DNA of 64,000 nucleotides, taken from contig NC_079875.1 in NCBI RefSeq assembly GCF_029227915.1, positions 11,531,001 to 11,595,000 on the forward strand, read 5' to 3'. Positions 37,035-49,169 of this stretch are shown here, piece by piece. Source of the stretch: Hydractinia symbiolongicarpus (taxonomy: Eukaryota > Cnidaria > Hydrozoa > Anthoathecata > Hydractiniidae). The number at the start of each line of letters is the position of its first letter. Positions within the stretch are counted from its first letter, which is position 1. The notes under the pieces were generated by a model that saw nothing but the letters and a program-made list of their open reading frames with translations, ran no database searches and was not told where the DNA came from. Position numbers and translations under genes: made by a program.

Positions 37035-38096
37035 TTGTCAATGAAAATACGATCCTGTAAAATTTAATTTAAATAACCTATTACATTATTAGAAAGCTCT
37101 CAAAAAAGTAAATAATAGTTACTTCAGGAAGTTTACCAAATTTGCTAAATTTTTGCTAGATATTTGCGCAATTATGTTGCAAAAAGGTAAAAAATGACCC
37201 GTGTTGCCTAATAACTCGAAAAGGGCAGAATTGTGCCATCCTCAAGGCCTTTTTAATTCTAATAGCTTTTACTTTTATTAGTTTTTGAGAATTTTAGAAC
37301 TCCATAAGAAACCTTTCATAACTTTTAAATTAAGCCGTTTTTTACAAAAGCCGACCATAAAATCTGGTGGTAAAAAAATTTGAAATCTTTGTGGTAAAAA
37401 GTATGTATTAAGGGACAATAACCCTTTTTAGCCGTTCAAACAGATAAATTTTTCCTGAAAGTATTGGCCTTCAGGCATTTAGAGCAAGTTGTTTAATTTA
37501 TTAATTTGCTGAGTCAGCAGATATACTTATTTATAAATATGCGATAAGGAAGAAAAAAGTAGCTTTCACGAGCTCCAACGTTTTACAACCTCATGATTTT
37601 TCATTGACTTTTGTTTTAAAACAAACGTTGGGTTGCTAATATCAAAAGGGTGTACGGAAAACTTTTCTTTTTTAATATTATTCCGCAACCTTTTTAAAGC
37701 TGTATGATTTACAAAGCTCGTGGTAAAATTATAAAGAGAAACGAAGATGTATGAGAATTTAGAGCTCTCGGAGTGAGGCGCTATGAAAATCGGAAGTTAT
37801 TTTTACGTTATGCGCCAACTGTTTTATCTTTATACTCCTTCTTAGATTTGTCGTACAGACACGGTATTTTTTATTTTTTGAACAGCTTCAGATAACTCGT
37901 TGTTTTTTTAATTACTGAGAGCTCGTCTTCTTATTTTTTCAGCCATTTTTTCATAAAAACAGTTTTTACATACAAATAACACTTTATTACAATAAAACTT
38001 CTCTATTTAAGATACGAAATATAAAAAAAAATTGTCCACTTTCGAAAAAAAAGACTTTCCATCACTTTCTGAACAAAGAAAAAATATGAATGTTGG

Positions 38097-38151
38097 GCGA
38101 TAACTAAGGCTAAATATGAAAAAAAAAATCATATTTAGCGCTAGTTATCGC
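38097..38151. repeat. Imperfect 23-bp inverted repeat
   Basis: GCGATAACTAAGGCTAAATATGA and its near complement (38129-38151) flank an A-run. GTTATCGCTCATTTAGCTTT nearby (38178) is another related piece, suggesting a small foldback element. Confidence 0.7.
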
Positions 38152-38569
38152 TCTTTTCAGTTTCCACTAAAGAAAAAGTTATCGCTCATTTAGCTTTAAA
38201 GACGAATTGTCAAAGCTAAATATTTTTGGTAAAAGATAATAGTAATCTATCTATAAAATCGTGACAAGTGTGGTCTAACACAGAAAAATATGGATTTAAA
38301 GTCTGAAAATAATGAATTACAATGAATACCAAAAGAAAACACGTAAATATTCCGTCGCGGGTATTGTTATAGCAGCAGCAGGGTAAATGTTTGAAGAAAA
38401 AAAGCGGTTATGATTAAAAATTGAAAAAATATGCTCAAATCTTTAATTTAAACAATAGCTCATTAATCATTCGGTTAATTTTAATAGAAAAAACTTAGCA
38501 AAAGTTGAACATGTCCAACTTTTAAAAAAAACTTATAAAACCGAAAAAAGTTGTACATCTTTGCTGTTT

Positions 38570-38623
38570 ACACGGTAAGTTTTTTTATCTTACATTTAAA
38601 AGGTCCGTTTAAACTTACCGTGT
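38570..38623. repeat. Perfect 13-bp inverted repeat
   Basis: ACACGGTAAGTTT (38570-38582) and AAACTTACCGTGT (38611-38623) flank 28 bp. It may be the ends of a very short MITE. Confidence 0.7.
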
Positions 38624-39111
38624 ATTTTAGCCTTTAGACACATCTTAGATTTTTAAAATCTTTTAAAATAGAAATTATATGGTAACAAGAAAAATTTCTA
38701 AAAAAAAAAATTCGAATATTTATAGAAAATTTACAAAATCGTTTGTGTTTGAGAAATGGCGCTTTTTTGATCTTACTATCATTTTCAACAGACAATGATT
38801 GAGCAGTTCTTTTTAGTGATCAAATAATCCAGAAAGCAATCTTTAGGTATGCTTTTGATCTCTGCATATACTTTCTTAAAAAAGCAAACCATAGCCAAAA
38901 TATGTTATCAAGGTAAAGAAACTCTCGCTTTGATTAAAAGAAAAAAGTTTTTTATAATCAATAAACTAAACCTAAAGAATTTCGCGACACTGGAAACTTA
39001 AGGGAAAGCTGGGAATAACTCAATATTAGAGGAAAAATGCAGTTAGTGAGTTTTTAGGATACTTCAATGAAGTTATGGTTTCTGCTAAATCAATACTAAA
39101 AACTGTGCTGA

Positions 39112-40296
39112 ATGGTTAAAGAGATTCTAAAGTTTCAAAACAACCAGAGTCAACCCAAAAGTTCCAGTCAAAAAGCACTCGTTGAAGTGGAGTCGAAATT
39201 GTTAGGTAAAATGGAAGATTGGAAGATATTTGATTTACAAATTCCTGTATCTCACAGAATAGACGTACCAACTTACAGAACGTGGCTTGATGAGTTGAGT
39301 GCTGTAGAGTTTACAGATTATGATCAGTTCGATAGCCTGTCACATGTAACAACGGTTCAAAATGCGATTGACATAGTAAGAGATGGTTTTATTCCACATC
39401 CTATCAACGACTATTCTGTGGTTAGCAAGCATCCTAACCGTGAAAGCCATCCTTTGCATAACAAAGATATCATTTGGGTGTCTCCAACAGAATTAGAAGA
39501 GCTGTCTTACACTCGATACGGAAATATTCGATGTTCGGAAACAGCATTAAACCAATACAGCAACTGTAACTTTAATGTTATTGAATTCATAAATTACGTA
39601 AGTACGAGGGATGTAAGGATCCTTATTACTGACACAGAATACAACAACCTTGCTTCTTTCCATTTATCTGAAAATGGTCCCATTAAATTTGAAAATGGTG
39701 AATGGGAAAAGGCGGGGAGATACATGCACAATGGTGGACAGTCAAAAAATGTAACCGTGGAAATTCTAATGGAGAATATACCAGCATTTGAGGAGTTTTG
39801 TTACGTGCTCTGCACATCTCCACAACCAATTATCAGAGACGGTAAGGTTATAGGAAATAGAGCTGTTCCTGATGACGATGTGCTGGGCCATTTATTCTTT
39901 TGTTTACTGGCCTTTGAAAATCAACAACGTGAAGGCACTTTACGAAGTAATTTGCGCAACATTAATTACGATGGTTTAATAGAAGAAATAAAGGAATGTA
40001 CCGCAAAAGCACTTAATAATGATGAGGATCCTGATCCCAATCAAAATACTCATGAAAACATCGACGAAACTGATGCAAATATGAATGCTAACCAATGCTT
40101 AAGGAACATTCATTTTAAAGAAACTTTCGAGTTTAAACAATGGCAAGACTATGATCGTGAACAAAAAAAAGAAATCTCAAACCTTTGGCCAACAGAATCG
40201 CCTTGCGCGTATACTTGTGTTCAATTAATTTGCCATGGTATTTCTGAAATGAAGAAAAATAACAATAAAATTTTGTTAGACTGTTTACACAGGTAA
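39112..40296 (+). CDS. Orphan 394-aa protein; possible ART-like motif
   Basis: This is the longest open frame in the window outside repeats. An in-frame stop lies directly before the ATG. It has normal protein composition, no signal peptide and no membrane segment. Residues about 76-95 (LSHVTTVQNAIDIVRDGFIP) and the later IIWVSPTE...YGNIR resemble the N-terminal pattern of DarT/PARP-like ADP-ribosyltransferase folds (H.T...N...I...G). This is a weak, by-eye likeness, so no function is assigned. Residues 300-325 are Asp/Asn-rich, probably a linker. The last codons (CACAG/GTAATG) look like a splice donor, so the gene may continue in exons I could not place. A TE origin is possible. Confidence 0.65.
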   Translation: MVKEILKFQNNQSQPKSSSQKALVEVESKLLGKMEDWKIFDLQIPVSHRIDVPTYRTWLDELSAVEFTDYDQFDSLSHVTTVQNAIDIVRDGFIPHPINDYSVVSKHPNRESHPLHNKDIIWVSPTELEELSYTRYGNIRCSETALNQYSNCNFNVIEFINYVSTRDVRILITDTEYNNLASFHLSENGPIKFENGEWEKAGRYMHNGGQSKNVTVEILMENIPAFEEFCYVLCTSPQPIIRDGKVIGNRAVPDDDVLGHLFFCLLAFENQQREGTLRSNLRNINYDGLIEEIKECTAKALNNDEDPDPNQNTHENIDETDANMNANQCLRNIHFKETFEFKQWQDYDREQKKEISNLWPTESPCAYTCVQLICHGISEMKKNNNKILLDCLHR

Positions 40297-40299
40297 TGG

Positions 40300-43200
40300 A
40301 TATATTCTTTAGCTTGTTCAAAAATGATGAACAGAAGAAAGTTGTTGGGAAATCTTTAATTGATTTCGTGAAGACGACAAAGGAATTGCATTAGGACAAA
40401 AGAGAAATCGGTAACTATGCGAGTCAAGAGATATCTTTTAATTTAGAATTGCATCGCTAAAATGGAAGCAAAGAGAAACATGATAAACGATACATAATCA
40501 ACCTTTAGCAACACTGCCAGACATTTTCTTCCATGTTTTTTGTTTTATGCCATCTCTGGTCTTCAAGATTTAACAACTTCGAGTCTTCTGTTATCTTTCG
40601 TAGTAACAAGATGTATGCAGAGTTTCTATTGTTAGTCATTCCAAGCATTCTAAAAGTAGTACGTTTTTTCTATGTATATCACAAATCATCACAGTTTTGA
40701 AGTTTAAGCCTTAGCCAACGGGACAGGGATATATCCTGAGAAAAATCGAGTAGTAATAGACCCACAGTTTGGACCACTTTAACTTCTAGGGACTGCTTTG
40801 TTATGGAAGGGTGTATCCAGGCTACTCCATATATACTATTTTTTTTGTTGTTTCATATATTATCATATATATAATATATTATCATATATTATTTCATATA
40901 TTCATATATTATACTAAAGTTGCTTGAAATTTTGCGAAATTTAGAAGATTTGAGTGTAGAGTGATTTTTAATGAAAAAAATATATTACTTTACTTCAAAT
41001 AAATATATGTAGCGTGTTTACTTAAGCGCTTATTTTAGTATGTACAACAGTTCTTTTTCTTACCACCATATAACGTTTAACAAATAAACACTAATAGCCC
41101 ATGAGCTGGACCATTTTTTCGGCTCAACTCTTAGGAATAAGCCAAACATGGTTTTTTGTTATCCTTAGGGTCTCTACATACCGAAAAGGTATGATAACCT
41201 GGGTAAATCGGTAGCTTTTGCAAAAATTCAGAGGGTTCATGAAAAATGACCCTTAAACCCTTATCATGTGCAAATGGAAATTACATCTTAAAGTTAAAAG
41301 GCAATAGCAATAATTCTTGTTTTTATACCAGAGAAAAGCATTTGACGAGCCCTGCTTTCAGTGTTAAAAAATAATTTTCTATCATATACAAACGTTTAAA
41401 CGACATCTCATTTACAGGGATTTTGCCTTTATAATAAACTTCTGATAACTCGACATTTGGCTGGAGATTCTGAAAACAAAAATAACAAAAATATCTTTTA
41501 ATTTATCTCTTAAACACAGTCTCAGACTGTCACTTGTGACATGATTAACACAATGCAAGCACAAACTGGTGGAGATGTCAAATATTGTTGCTCATTGCAA
41601 CCGCGCATCGTCAGTAGGAAAATAAGTTATAAATTGCCAAAATATCAGCAGCAGTTTCAACATTTGGTGGGTAAGTTTGTTTTCATGCTTGTTGCTATGG
41701 GGATAATGATGGCAAAATCTTACGCATTCTTGTACCCAGACCTCTAAAAGAGCTGTGTGACATGGTATGAGTTTTATGTGTTGTTTTAGCAACAGAATGC
41801 TCTCAGTCTTTTAACTAAGTTTCTTAACCTGATTTTAAAAATGCTAAAATTTAGTAAAAGTACTATCCCGCTGCCCCAAGTTCTTTATTGTTCTAACAAA
41901 CCTAAAAAACCACAGTTTGACAAAGTTCATCATAATTTAACTTCGATTCAAAAGAATGTTCATGATCCTGGAAATCCTAATTATACCGAATTTTTTGTGT
42001 TCTTACTTGCCGTATGCTGACATCCGTAAATAGCGTTTATGTTGAAACTTTATGAATAAAAGCCGTATGCGCTAACTACACCATCTCCAATAATATTGCG
42101 AGTAATCAGAAAGTGAAAAGAAGAACAGATTAAACATGTGGATATAATATAGTTAGCTCGTATGCCGAAATAATAAAACAACCAATACGTCTGGTGGAAT
42201 TTGCAGATTGTTGTTTGGACAGACGGTCAACGACGACGTATTTTTGTTTTTCTCTTATACTACGATCGTGTGCTTTGAATAATTGGCAGTTGCCATCCCT
42301 GGAAAACCAAAATAGCATCGCCTGTATTTCTGCATTGACAGATGTGTAGGTCGGGTGAAAAGCGTTAAAATGTCCGCAAAACAACTAAAGGGACGGTCTG
42401 CAAAGGTCCAGAAAATCGAGAGATTAGGCCATGTTGATGTTAGCATAGATTATCACAGTTTGAAGTGGCGGGTCAAACCAAAGAATCTAATAGCATAGTC
42501 AATAATTCTTATCTATTGATAAGAACCCAAGTCCCTTGCAAACATTGACAAGTGAACCATGACAATTCAAAGCGCGTGAGTCTACTATGAAAAGACCGTG
42601 AATTATTACTTATAGGAATTATCTTTAAAATTAAGCATTTATTCCTAAAACATTTTTGAACACTTTTGTAGCAAAGATGTAATTCGGTTCTAGATCTTCG
42701 CTAAAACGTGACAGCAGCCATATTAATATCCTTCATATTCGTCCTCTTGATAGACTCTAATCTGCCGTTAACCAACTTAATGTAAATGAAAATTACGAAA
42801 AGGCCGTTAGCCGACAAACATAAATTCGTATATCACAGACGATATTTTTAATTAGTAAATTATTTTGTTATTTAGATATTTTGCGCGAAAGAATTTTTGC
42901 AGTTAGTAAATACGTTAAAAGTTGGCTTCGTTTGCAAAATTAATCGCGTGTGGTGACAAAATGATGTATATATGTTAGAACCTACATTTAAACTACGACC
43001 GCCCCCTTAATGTAAAAAGTTTAATCACACGTCCATATCTTGCGCTATCTCGAACATCCAAATTCAATTGAAAAAAAGAAAGTGCAGATGCTAAACAGAA
43101 AGTAAAAAAGTCAGGCCACTAAAAGAACTGGAATGAAAGAAAACAAAATATCATCGCTTTAAGAAAATGTACGCCCAGAATCTAAAGAATTAGATTAAAG

Positions 43201-46200
43201 GAAAATTGGAGGATAAAGTACTCCAAAATACCCTGGGAACAAAATAGTAATACCACGCAGTGAACTTTAAAAAATTATTGTAAGAAGAGCAGTGGATGTA
43301 AAAAACGATATTGCTCGGGTCACAGGGGACCCGGGACAGGCGCAGGGTCGAAACAACGATAATTTCGTTACTACGGTGGTACTTGAACAGCCGTAGTAAT
43401 TGCCCATGCGTGCGACGGATTTAGTTTCAGAATTTTGCGGAATTAAATTTTGTGGTTCGTAAAATTTTTCGCGAAAGGTTATTAGGTAAGTAATTATTTG
43501 CGGTACAAACGGTTTTAAAATTTAAGTGCGCGAATCTTACCTTCGAATTTTCTTTCGCTTTAAATACCCCTCCCAAAAAAGTGAACTATTAACTAGACTT
43601 AAAGCAAACGAAGTGTATGGTGAACACTTTATTTTTTCCGTAGTTTTAATAAGAAAAGTTTCTTATGTGGTTTTTCAATAAAAGAAGGCGAAATTTTATG
43701 AAATTAACAACATTGAGTTTGTAAGTGTCCAATCTCTACAAACAAGTAACGATGAAGAAAAACTACATTTTACAGTTTTTCAACAGGAGAAAACGCAATT
43801 TTTAAGGCAGTGTCTTATCACAATCTTTTTATTTTTGATAAATAAGCTGTAGCAGATGAAGTTTCTTAATTTTTGGCTACTTAGTAATGGGTTTTTTATA
43901 AACTAATTACTTTCAAAAGAGATTTTACTTTAACCTTGTTCCCAGGGCTTGTTTCACTTTTTTGATTTCTGGGGGCGAGACACCTTGAACGAGGAGACGT
44001 TAATTGAATTTTTTCGCCATTAATTTTACCTCTTAAATTTTATATATTTTATGAGATGACGCTTTGGACGAAAAGTCACCAGATTAAACCCTAGTTCAAA
44101 AAAAATATGAAAAATTCTTCCCCCTTTTTAAGCCTGAATACAGTTAACATTTTTCATGTCCTCACCAATAATTTTATACCCTTTACATTAATCCTATGGT
44201 TAAGAGTTCGCATTTCCGATCAAAAATAGAAGAAAAAACTGGCGTTTAGCTGTCGCATTTCTTACATGTCACGTGACCTACCCGAGTTTTAAAGAGAACG
44301 TGCATAAACACGAAGAAATGCGTTTTGTCGTTCATAAAGACGCACATCTACTCATGTTACAAGCTTTAGGAAACACAAAAATACCTTGTAATTAGTTCAT
44401 TGTTTATTACGCAGCTTGTACCCCGCGACACGAGTACATGTTTTTCCAAGTAAGCAAACTCATTCCCAGGGAATTTTGCTTTCCTTATTAATTTGATAGC
44501 GCGCTTTGTAATATCGGCTCAGAGGTCAAGAGACCCTGGGGACGAGGATGCCAGGTGAGATCAAGTAAATAAAAAAAATGTTTAAGTATAGGAACTTGAC
44601 AGCGCACTTTTAATGAGCGGACAAATTATTTTGTGTTGAGAAAATTTCGTTGCTAGCTGCAAAAAAAAATGATTTCAACTTTTACTTTGGATTGGAACAA
44701 ATGTGGTTATTAACGAATCCGATTTAAAAAAACAATTTGCACAACCAATCAGATTAGAGAAAATAGTTTACGTTCAATGTGTTAAAACAAATTTTCCGGT
44801 CGGTCTCGCTGACGGCTTTCTTACACCTTTCTCGTCGCAACATCTCGGACTACCTGAGACAAAATTCTTAGGGAATAAGTGCGATTTTTTCCGTCGAGTG
44901 AATTTTCCCGACATATCCTTCTCCCCGAAAAACAACATTCCACTACTAATGTGCCTAACTAAAGGGACTATTCAACCTCGTCCCCAGGTACGGAGATGTC
45001 CCGTGAGAATATTATAGGCGTAGAAAAGACCTAGGGACGAAGTTGGAGACTATTTTGTGGCTATTTTTGTTTTGCCTGACAACCTTCATCCATTGATTAT
45101 GAGTGCCAATTTTAGATGAATAACTGAATTAAAATAAATTTTGAAGAAAAAAAACCCAGTGTGAATTTTATTCCACTTTGAGCGTTCGTTGTATGCATAC
45201 CTTGCGATTCTATGGTCTCGAAGGACATCTAGGTTATGGGAGTCTCATATAAGTGAATTTTTATGGGAATTTGGTTGTGCTAAAGATTCATTTTTCTGGA
45301 GACTAGGTCTTTTTATGTATATCTATTTTTAAATGAAATTTATTGTACTGCAGAGAATACTCTTCTTCTTAGAGACTAAAACAAATTTTTTTTTAAAAAA
45401 AAAAGCAATAAAAAAAATGTTTAATAAGAAGAGCTATGAAATTAACATCATTGTTCAACTTGGCGGCAATTTCTGAACGAGTGGGTTGAAACAAAGTGGC
45501 GCTATTAGAAATTGTGACACGAGATAGAAGGAAAAAAAGCCTTGAAAGTTGAAAAAAAGGTAAGTAGCAAAAATTGTGTATTTCGCAAGAAAAAACATTG
45601 TCGTAAGGAAAGAAAATAAAATTATGTATAGAAAATTGCTGTGAAAAAACATTTCGTAAACAAAAGGTAAAAAAAATTCTGTAAAAAAATATTTGTCAAG
45701 AAAATTAATATTTCTTTTTTTTTATTCCTTTAAAAGTTATGTTTGGAAAGTTAAAAAAATAATTTTAGCTGGAACTATAATATTCGCGATATATATATAT
45801 ATATTTTTTTTTTTAAAAAAAAAGTCTTTTCCTGAACTTAGCAAGTAATATTCCGTGAGACGGAAATGTTTTGAAGTAATGCCCTAAGGGAAATGAAATT
45901 TTCAAATCACAGTAATAAAAAAGTATTAATTTTAATTAACTTGTATTATAATCCCTCTAGGTAGTAAAAGTGTATGATTTGATCACCTACAGAGAATTAC
46001 AATACAAAAAGAATAAACTGGATGACGAGAAGATATAAAAAGTTACGATTTTTGCGTTAGACGACTAACAATCGCTGAAATAATTGGTAAAAATTAAAAT
46101 GTGGAAAATACGATGTTATTTAAAAACATGGTTAAATTAATAAGGTAAGAACTAAAATCAAACAATTTTTCAATTTTTTTACAAATGAAAAATTTTTTTT

Positions 46201-46840
46201 GTGATGGTCTTTCATAGAGACTAAAAAAATTAAAAAAAATGGAATTTCGTGATAAAGTTATTTCCTGCACATATTCCAAATAACATGATAGCACGTTAGT
46301 TGTTTTTTAGCTCAAAAATTTTAATTTCAGATTTATAAACAGTACAATAAATCAGACGAACAACCCACTGCAACATTTCGATGTCATACTTTAGTAAGGA
46401 CGCACTTACCCTTTTTTTTCTTATTTATTTATGTGTTTATTTATTTGTTTGTTTGTGAATCTTAGGTCATAGTTTTAAAAACTCCCCAGGGCTCTTTTCT
46501 CTTTCTGATAATATTGCGAGGCAAAATAGAAGAAATATCAAATAGCCCTAGGTACGAGGTTGATTTACAAGGCATTTTGTTCAATAAAAAGCACTTTGAT
46601 GCCATGATAATATTAACGTACTATCTTAGACTCGCTGATTTAATGCATGACTGGTTCTCTCGATTGTTTTTGCCAAGTTGTATTAACACCCACATTCGAT
46701 TTTTTAACTCAAAAAGTTCTCCTCTTTAAATTTCCTGTTAAAAATGTTAAGTTCTTTATGATAAAGAATGTTCTAGTTATTCGGTGATTCTAAAAAGAAA
46801 TGACTCGCTTTTGTTATACAATACTTAACAAAAATTTAAT
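40300..46840. other. Intergenic, no supported gene
   Basis: It contains an AT palindrome-rich patch near 40850-40915 and scattered stretches with CCCAGGG/CCTGGGGACGAGG-type motifs (43928-43945, 44467-44475, 44530-44551, 44968-44990, 46484-46560) that look like ends of an unassigned repeat family. The 104-codon frame at 44703-45017 lies within that repeat context and is not supported as a gene. CGCGAAAGG-type fragments occur near 43475. Confidence 0.45.
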
Positions 46841-46849
46841 AATAATTGT

Positions 46850-47720
46850 TTGGTTGATTGGATTAATTTTTTTCTTGCTTGGTTTTTAAGTTGGTTTGTT
46901 AGTTGGTTTATTTTCCTTTGTGGGTTGGTCGGTTGGTTAGTTAGATTTTTTTGGTTACGCTTGGTTGGTTAGTAAGACGGTTGTTGGTTGTTTTAATTTT
47001 TTCAAGGTTTTTCATTGGTTGGTTAGTTGATTTAATTTTTTAGTTAGTTATTGGCAATAACTAACTAACCAATTTAGTTGGTTGGTTTTTGGTTGGCTTG
47101 TTGATTTCATTTTTTTGTTAGTTGCTTGGTTGGTCGATTGGTTGGTAAGTTAGTTGATTAGTTTTCTGGTTTCTCCTTTTAGGTTGATTGGTTGATTTAA
47201 TTTATTTGTAGTGAGGTGGTTGGTTTTATTTTTTGTTTGGTTTTTGGTAGCTTGGTTGGTAAGGTTGTTGATTGCCGTAATTTTTTCGGGTTAGTTGCTT
47301 GGTTCGTTGTTAGTTGATTGGTTTTGTTTGTTTTTGCTTCTAGGTTGTATGGTTCTTAAGTGGTTGATTAGATGGTAAGCTGGTTGGAAAGTAAGTTGGT
47401 TGGTTGATTGGTTAGTTTGTTGATTTCTTAGTAAGTTGGTTAGTTTGTTGGTAAGTTATTTGTTTGTTTTTCGGTTAGTTGAATGGTTTAATTTTTTCGG
47501 TGGTTGGTTGGTTGAAGTTGTTGTTTGCTTTCTTGTTTGTTTGTTTTTTGTTTGTCTGTTGGTTTATTGGTTTGTTTGTTGGTTTGTTTGCTTGTCTTTG
47601 TTTTTTGGTTTGTTTTTGTTTGTTTGTTTTCTCATGTTTTATCTTGTTGTTATTGCTTTTTTGATTTGTTAGTTAAATGATTGGATTGTTTATTTGTTTG
47701 CTTGCTTTTTATGTCCGTTT
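46850..47720 (+). repeat. Degenerate TTGG/TTGT/TTAG microsatellite
   Basis: Long stretch of four-base units such as TTGGTTGGTTGATT and TTTGTTTG with many substitutions. A 13-bp palindrome (47041-47067, TAGTTAGTTATTG and complement) lies inside. Open frames here are products of the repeat. Confidence 0.9.
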
Positions 47721-48158
47721 GATTACTTCGTGAGTTTGTTTCTTTGCTTTAGGTTGATTTTTTTTGTTTTATATCTTCTTTTTTGCCATATATTACGAAT
47801 TTTCTATTTTTTTCTCGTATATTTCTTACTTCAATGCTTTCTTTCTTTTTTTCTTAATTATTTCGAGTAAGGATGCATGCCAAGCACCAATTATGTTTAG
47901 ATCATTTGAGAAGGAACATTGTTGTTGATACAAGAAACAAGAAGGAGGATGAATAGTAAAACACATTGTCCGGTGAAGATGAAAAAGAAGAGAGGAAGTA
48001 GAAGAAAGAAGAAACATCGTGAAAAGAAGATTGATGGTGACAAAACAAAACCAGAAGAAGGATGAATGGTCTAACCATTGGCCAGTGAAGATAAAAAGAA
48101 AGCAAAAAGAAAGAACCTGTTTATCAAGTACAATTTTTTTCTCCTTTGTTTCTGTTTC

Positions 48159-48255
48159 GCGCTTAAGGTAAGTTTCTAAGTAAGTAGGCAGGTAGGCAGG
48201 ATTGCGCGCTTAAGGTAGGGAGGTCTCTAAGTAAGTAGGCAGGTAGGCAGGTTTA
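48159..48255 (+). repeat. Short direct duplication (CTTAAGGTA...AGGCAGG)
   Basis: GCGCTTAAGGTA, then TCTAAGTAAGTAGGCAGGTA and GGCAGG, occurs twice about 55 bp apart. The neighbouring 47930-48115 stretch also has two related purine-rich blocks (GGTGAAGATGAAAAAG / CAGTGAAGATAAAAAG). Confidence 0.75.
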
Positions 48256-48777
48256 GGTAAGGGACGCGTCTTTCATTTTATATTCTATCTCTACTGCTTA
48301 CTTTTCACGATAAGTTAGGTGGTCTCAAAAGATAAGCAGTTAAGCAGTCAGGTCTGTTTATTTATTTATATGTTTATTTGTTTATACTTTATGCCTGTGT
48401 CATAAAATGATCTTGCCATAAACATCGTTTTGCTATTCCTAATACATGTAACGTGCACGTGTTTTAAGTGTTGTTTTGAAATCATACTTAGTCTTAAGTT
48501 TACCCCACAAACGAAGGTAGTCCGAATAAGCTGCTTTTTTATTTATTGAAAAGATAAATTTATATTAACAAAAAAATTTTTATCCAAAAAAAATAATATC
48601 AAGATGTGTTATTTAAAAAGCTTACTCGGACTTTTGGCAACTGACAGCAACCTTCGGACGCCCAAGTTTGTTTCAAAAACATGTTTTTTGAAGCAAACTT
48701 ATTTTTTGTTTTATTCACACACACCAAATGTCAGTTGTCAACACATTTAGTGTACTGGTAAGTCATACATTTTTCTA

Positions 48778-48925
48778 CATCAAGAAAGAAGAAAGAAGAT
48801 AAAGAAAGGACGGATGGACGAAAGGAAAAAAGAAGAGAAAGAAAAAAAGGACAGAAAGAAGTCAAAGAAAGCGAAGAAGGAAAAAAAGAGAAGAAAGGAA
48901 GAAAAAAAAGAAACAAAGACGATTG
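48778..48925 (+). repeat. Polypurine (GAAA/GGAA) tract
   Basis: Nearly continuous purines of AAGAAAGAAGAAAG type. ORFs on both strands here are low complexity and not supported as genes. Confidence 0.85.
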
Positions 48926-49169
48926 ATTACATACTTGACATTCACAGAATTACTTTGTGGTTAACAGAAGAAATAATGTATTTACTTCCCGACATGCATT
49001 GATCACCCCGGAATGTTCACTTAAAAAAACGCAATAACAAATGCACAATATAACGCTGCCTTGCCTTCGGACCCAAAACATGTCAATCTATCAATTAAAG
49101 AAACTAAAGCGCATGAATATATGCTTTAATGCTGCCCTGACAAAACAAGTAAATATATAAACCACTTCA

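Larger units (their letters stand above)
34030..39100. other. Intergenic, mostly unassigned
   Basis: AT-rich DNA. It contains a (TAA)n run near 34617-34632, a tRNA-derived SINE at about 36790-37034 and two inverted repeats at 38097-38151 and 38570-38623. An ORF at 34401-34586 (minus) starts MNKFKKYASTAEENWRKTW, lysine-rich and helical, but I found no support for it as a gene. Confidence 0.45.

Noticed and set aside
44703-45017. 104-codon ORF
   Set aside because: It spans repeat-like CCTGGG/CCCAGG-type sequence, has no family resemblance and does not begin at an ATG.
48814-49002. Lys/Glu-rich ORF in the polypurine tract
   Set aside because: Low-complexity GAAA repeat read as protein. No other evidence of a gene.
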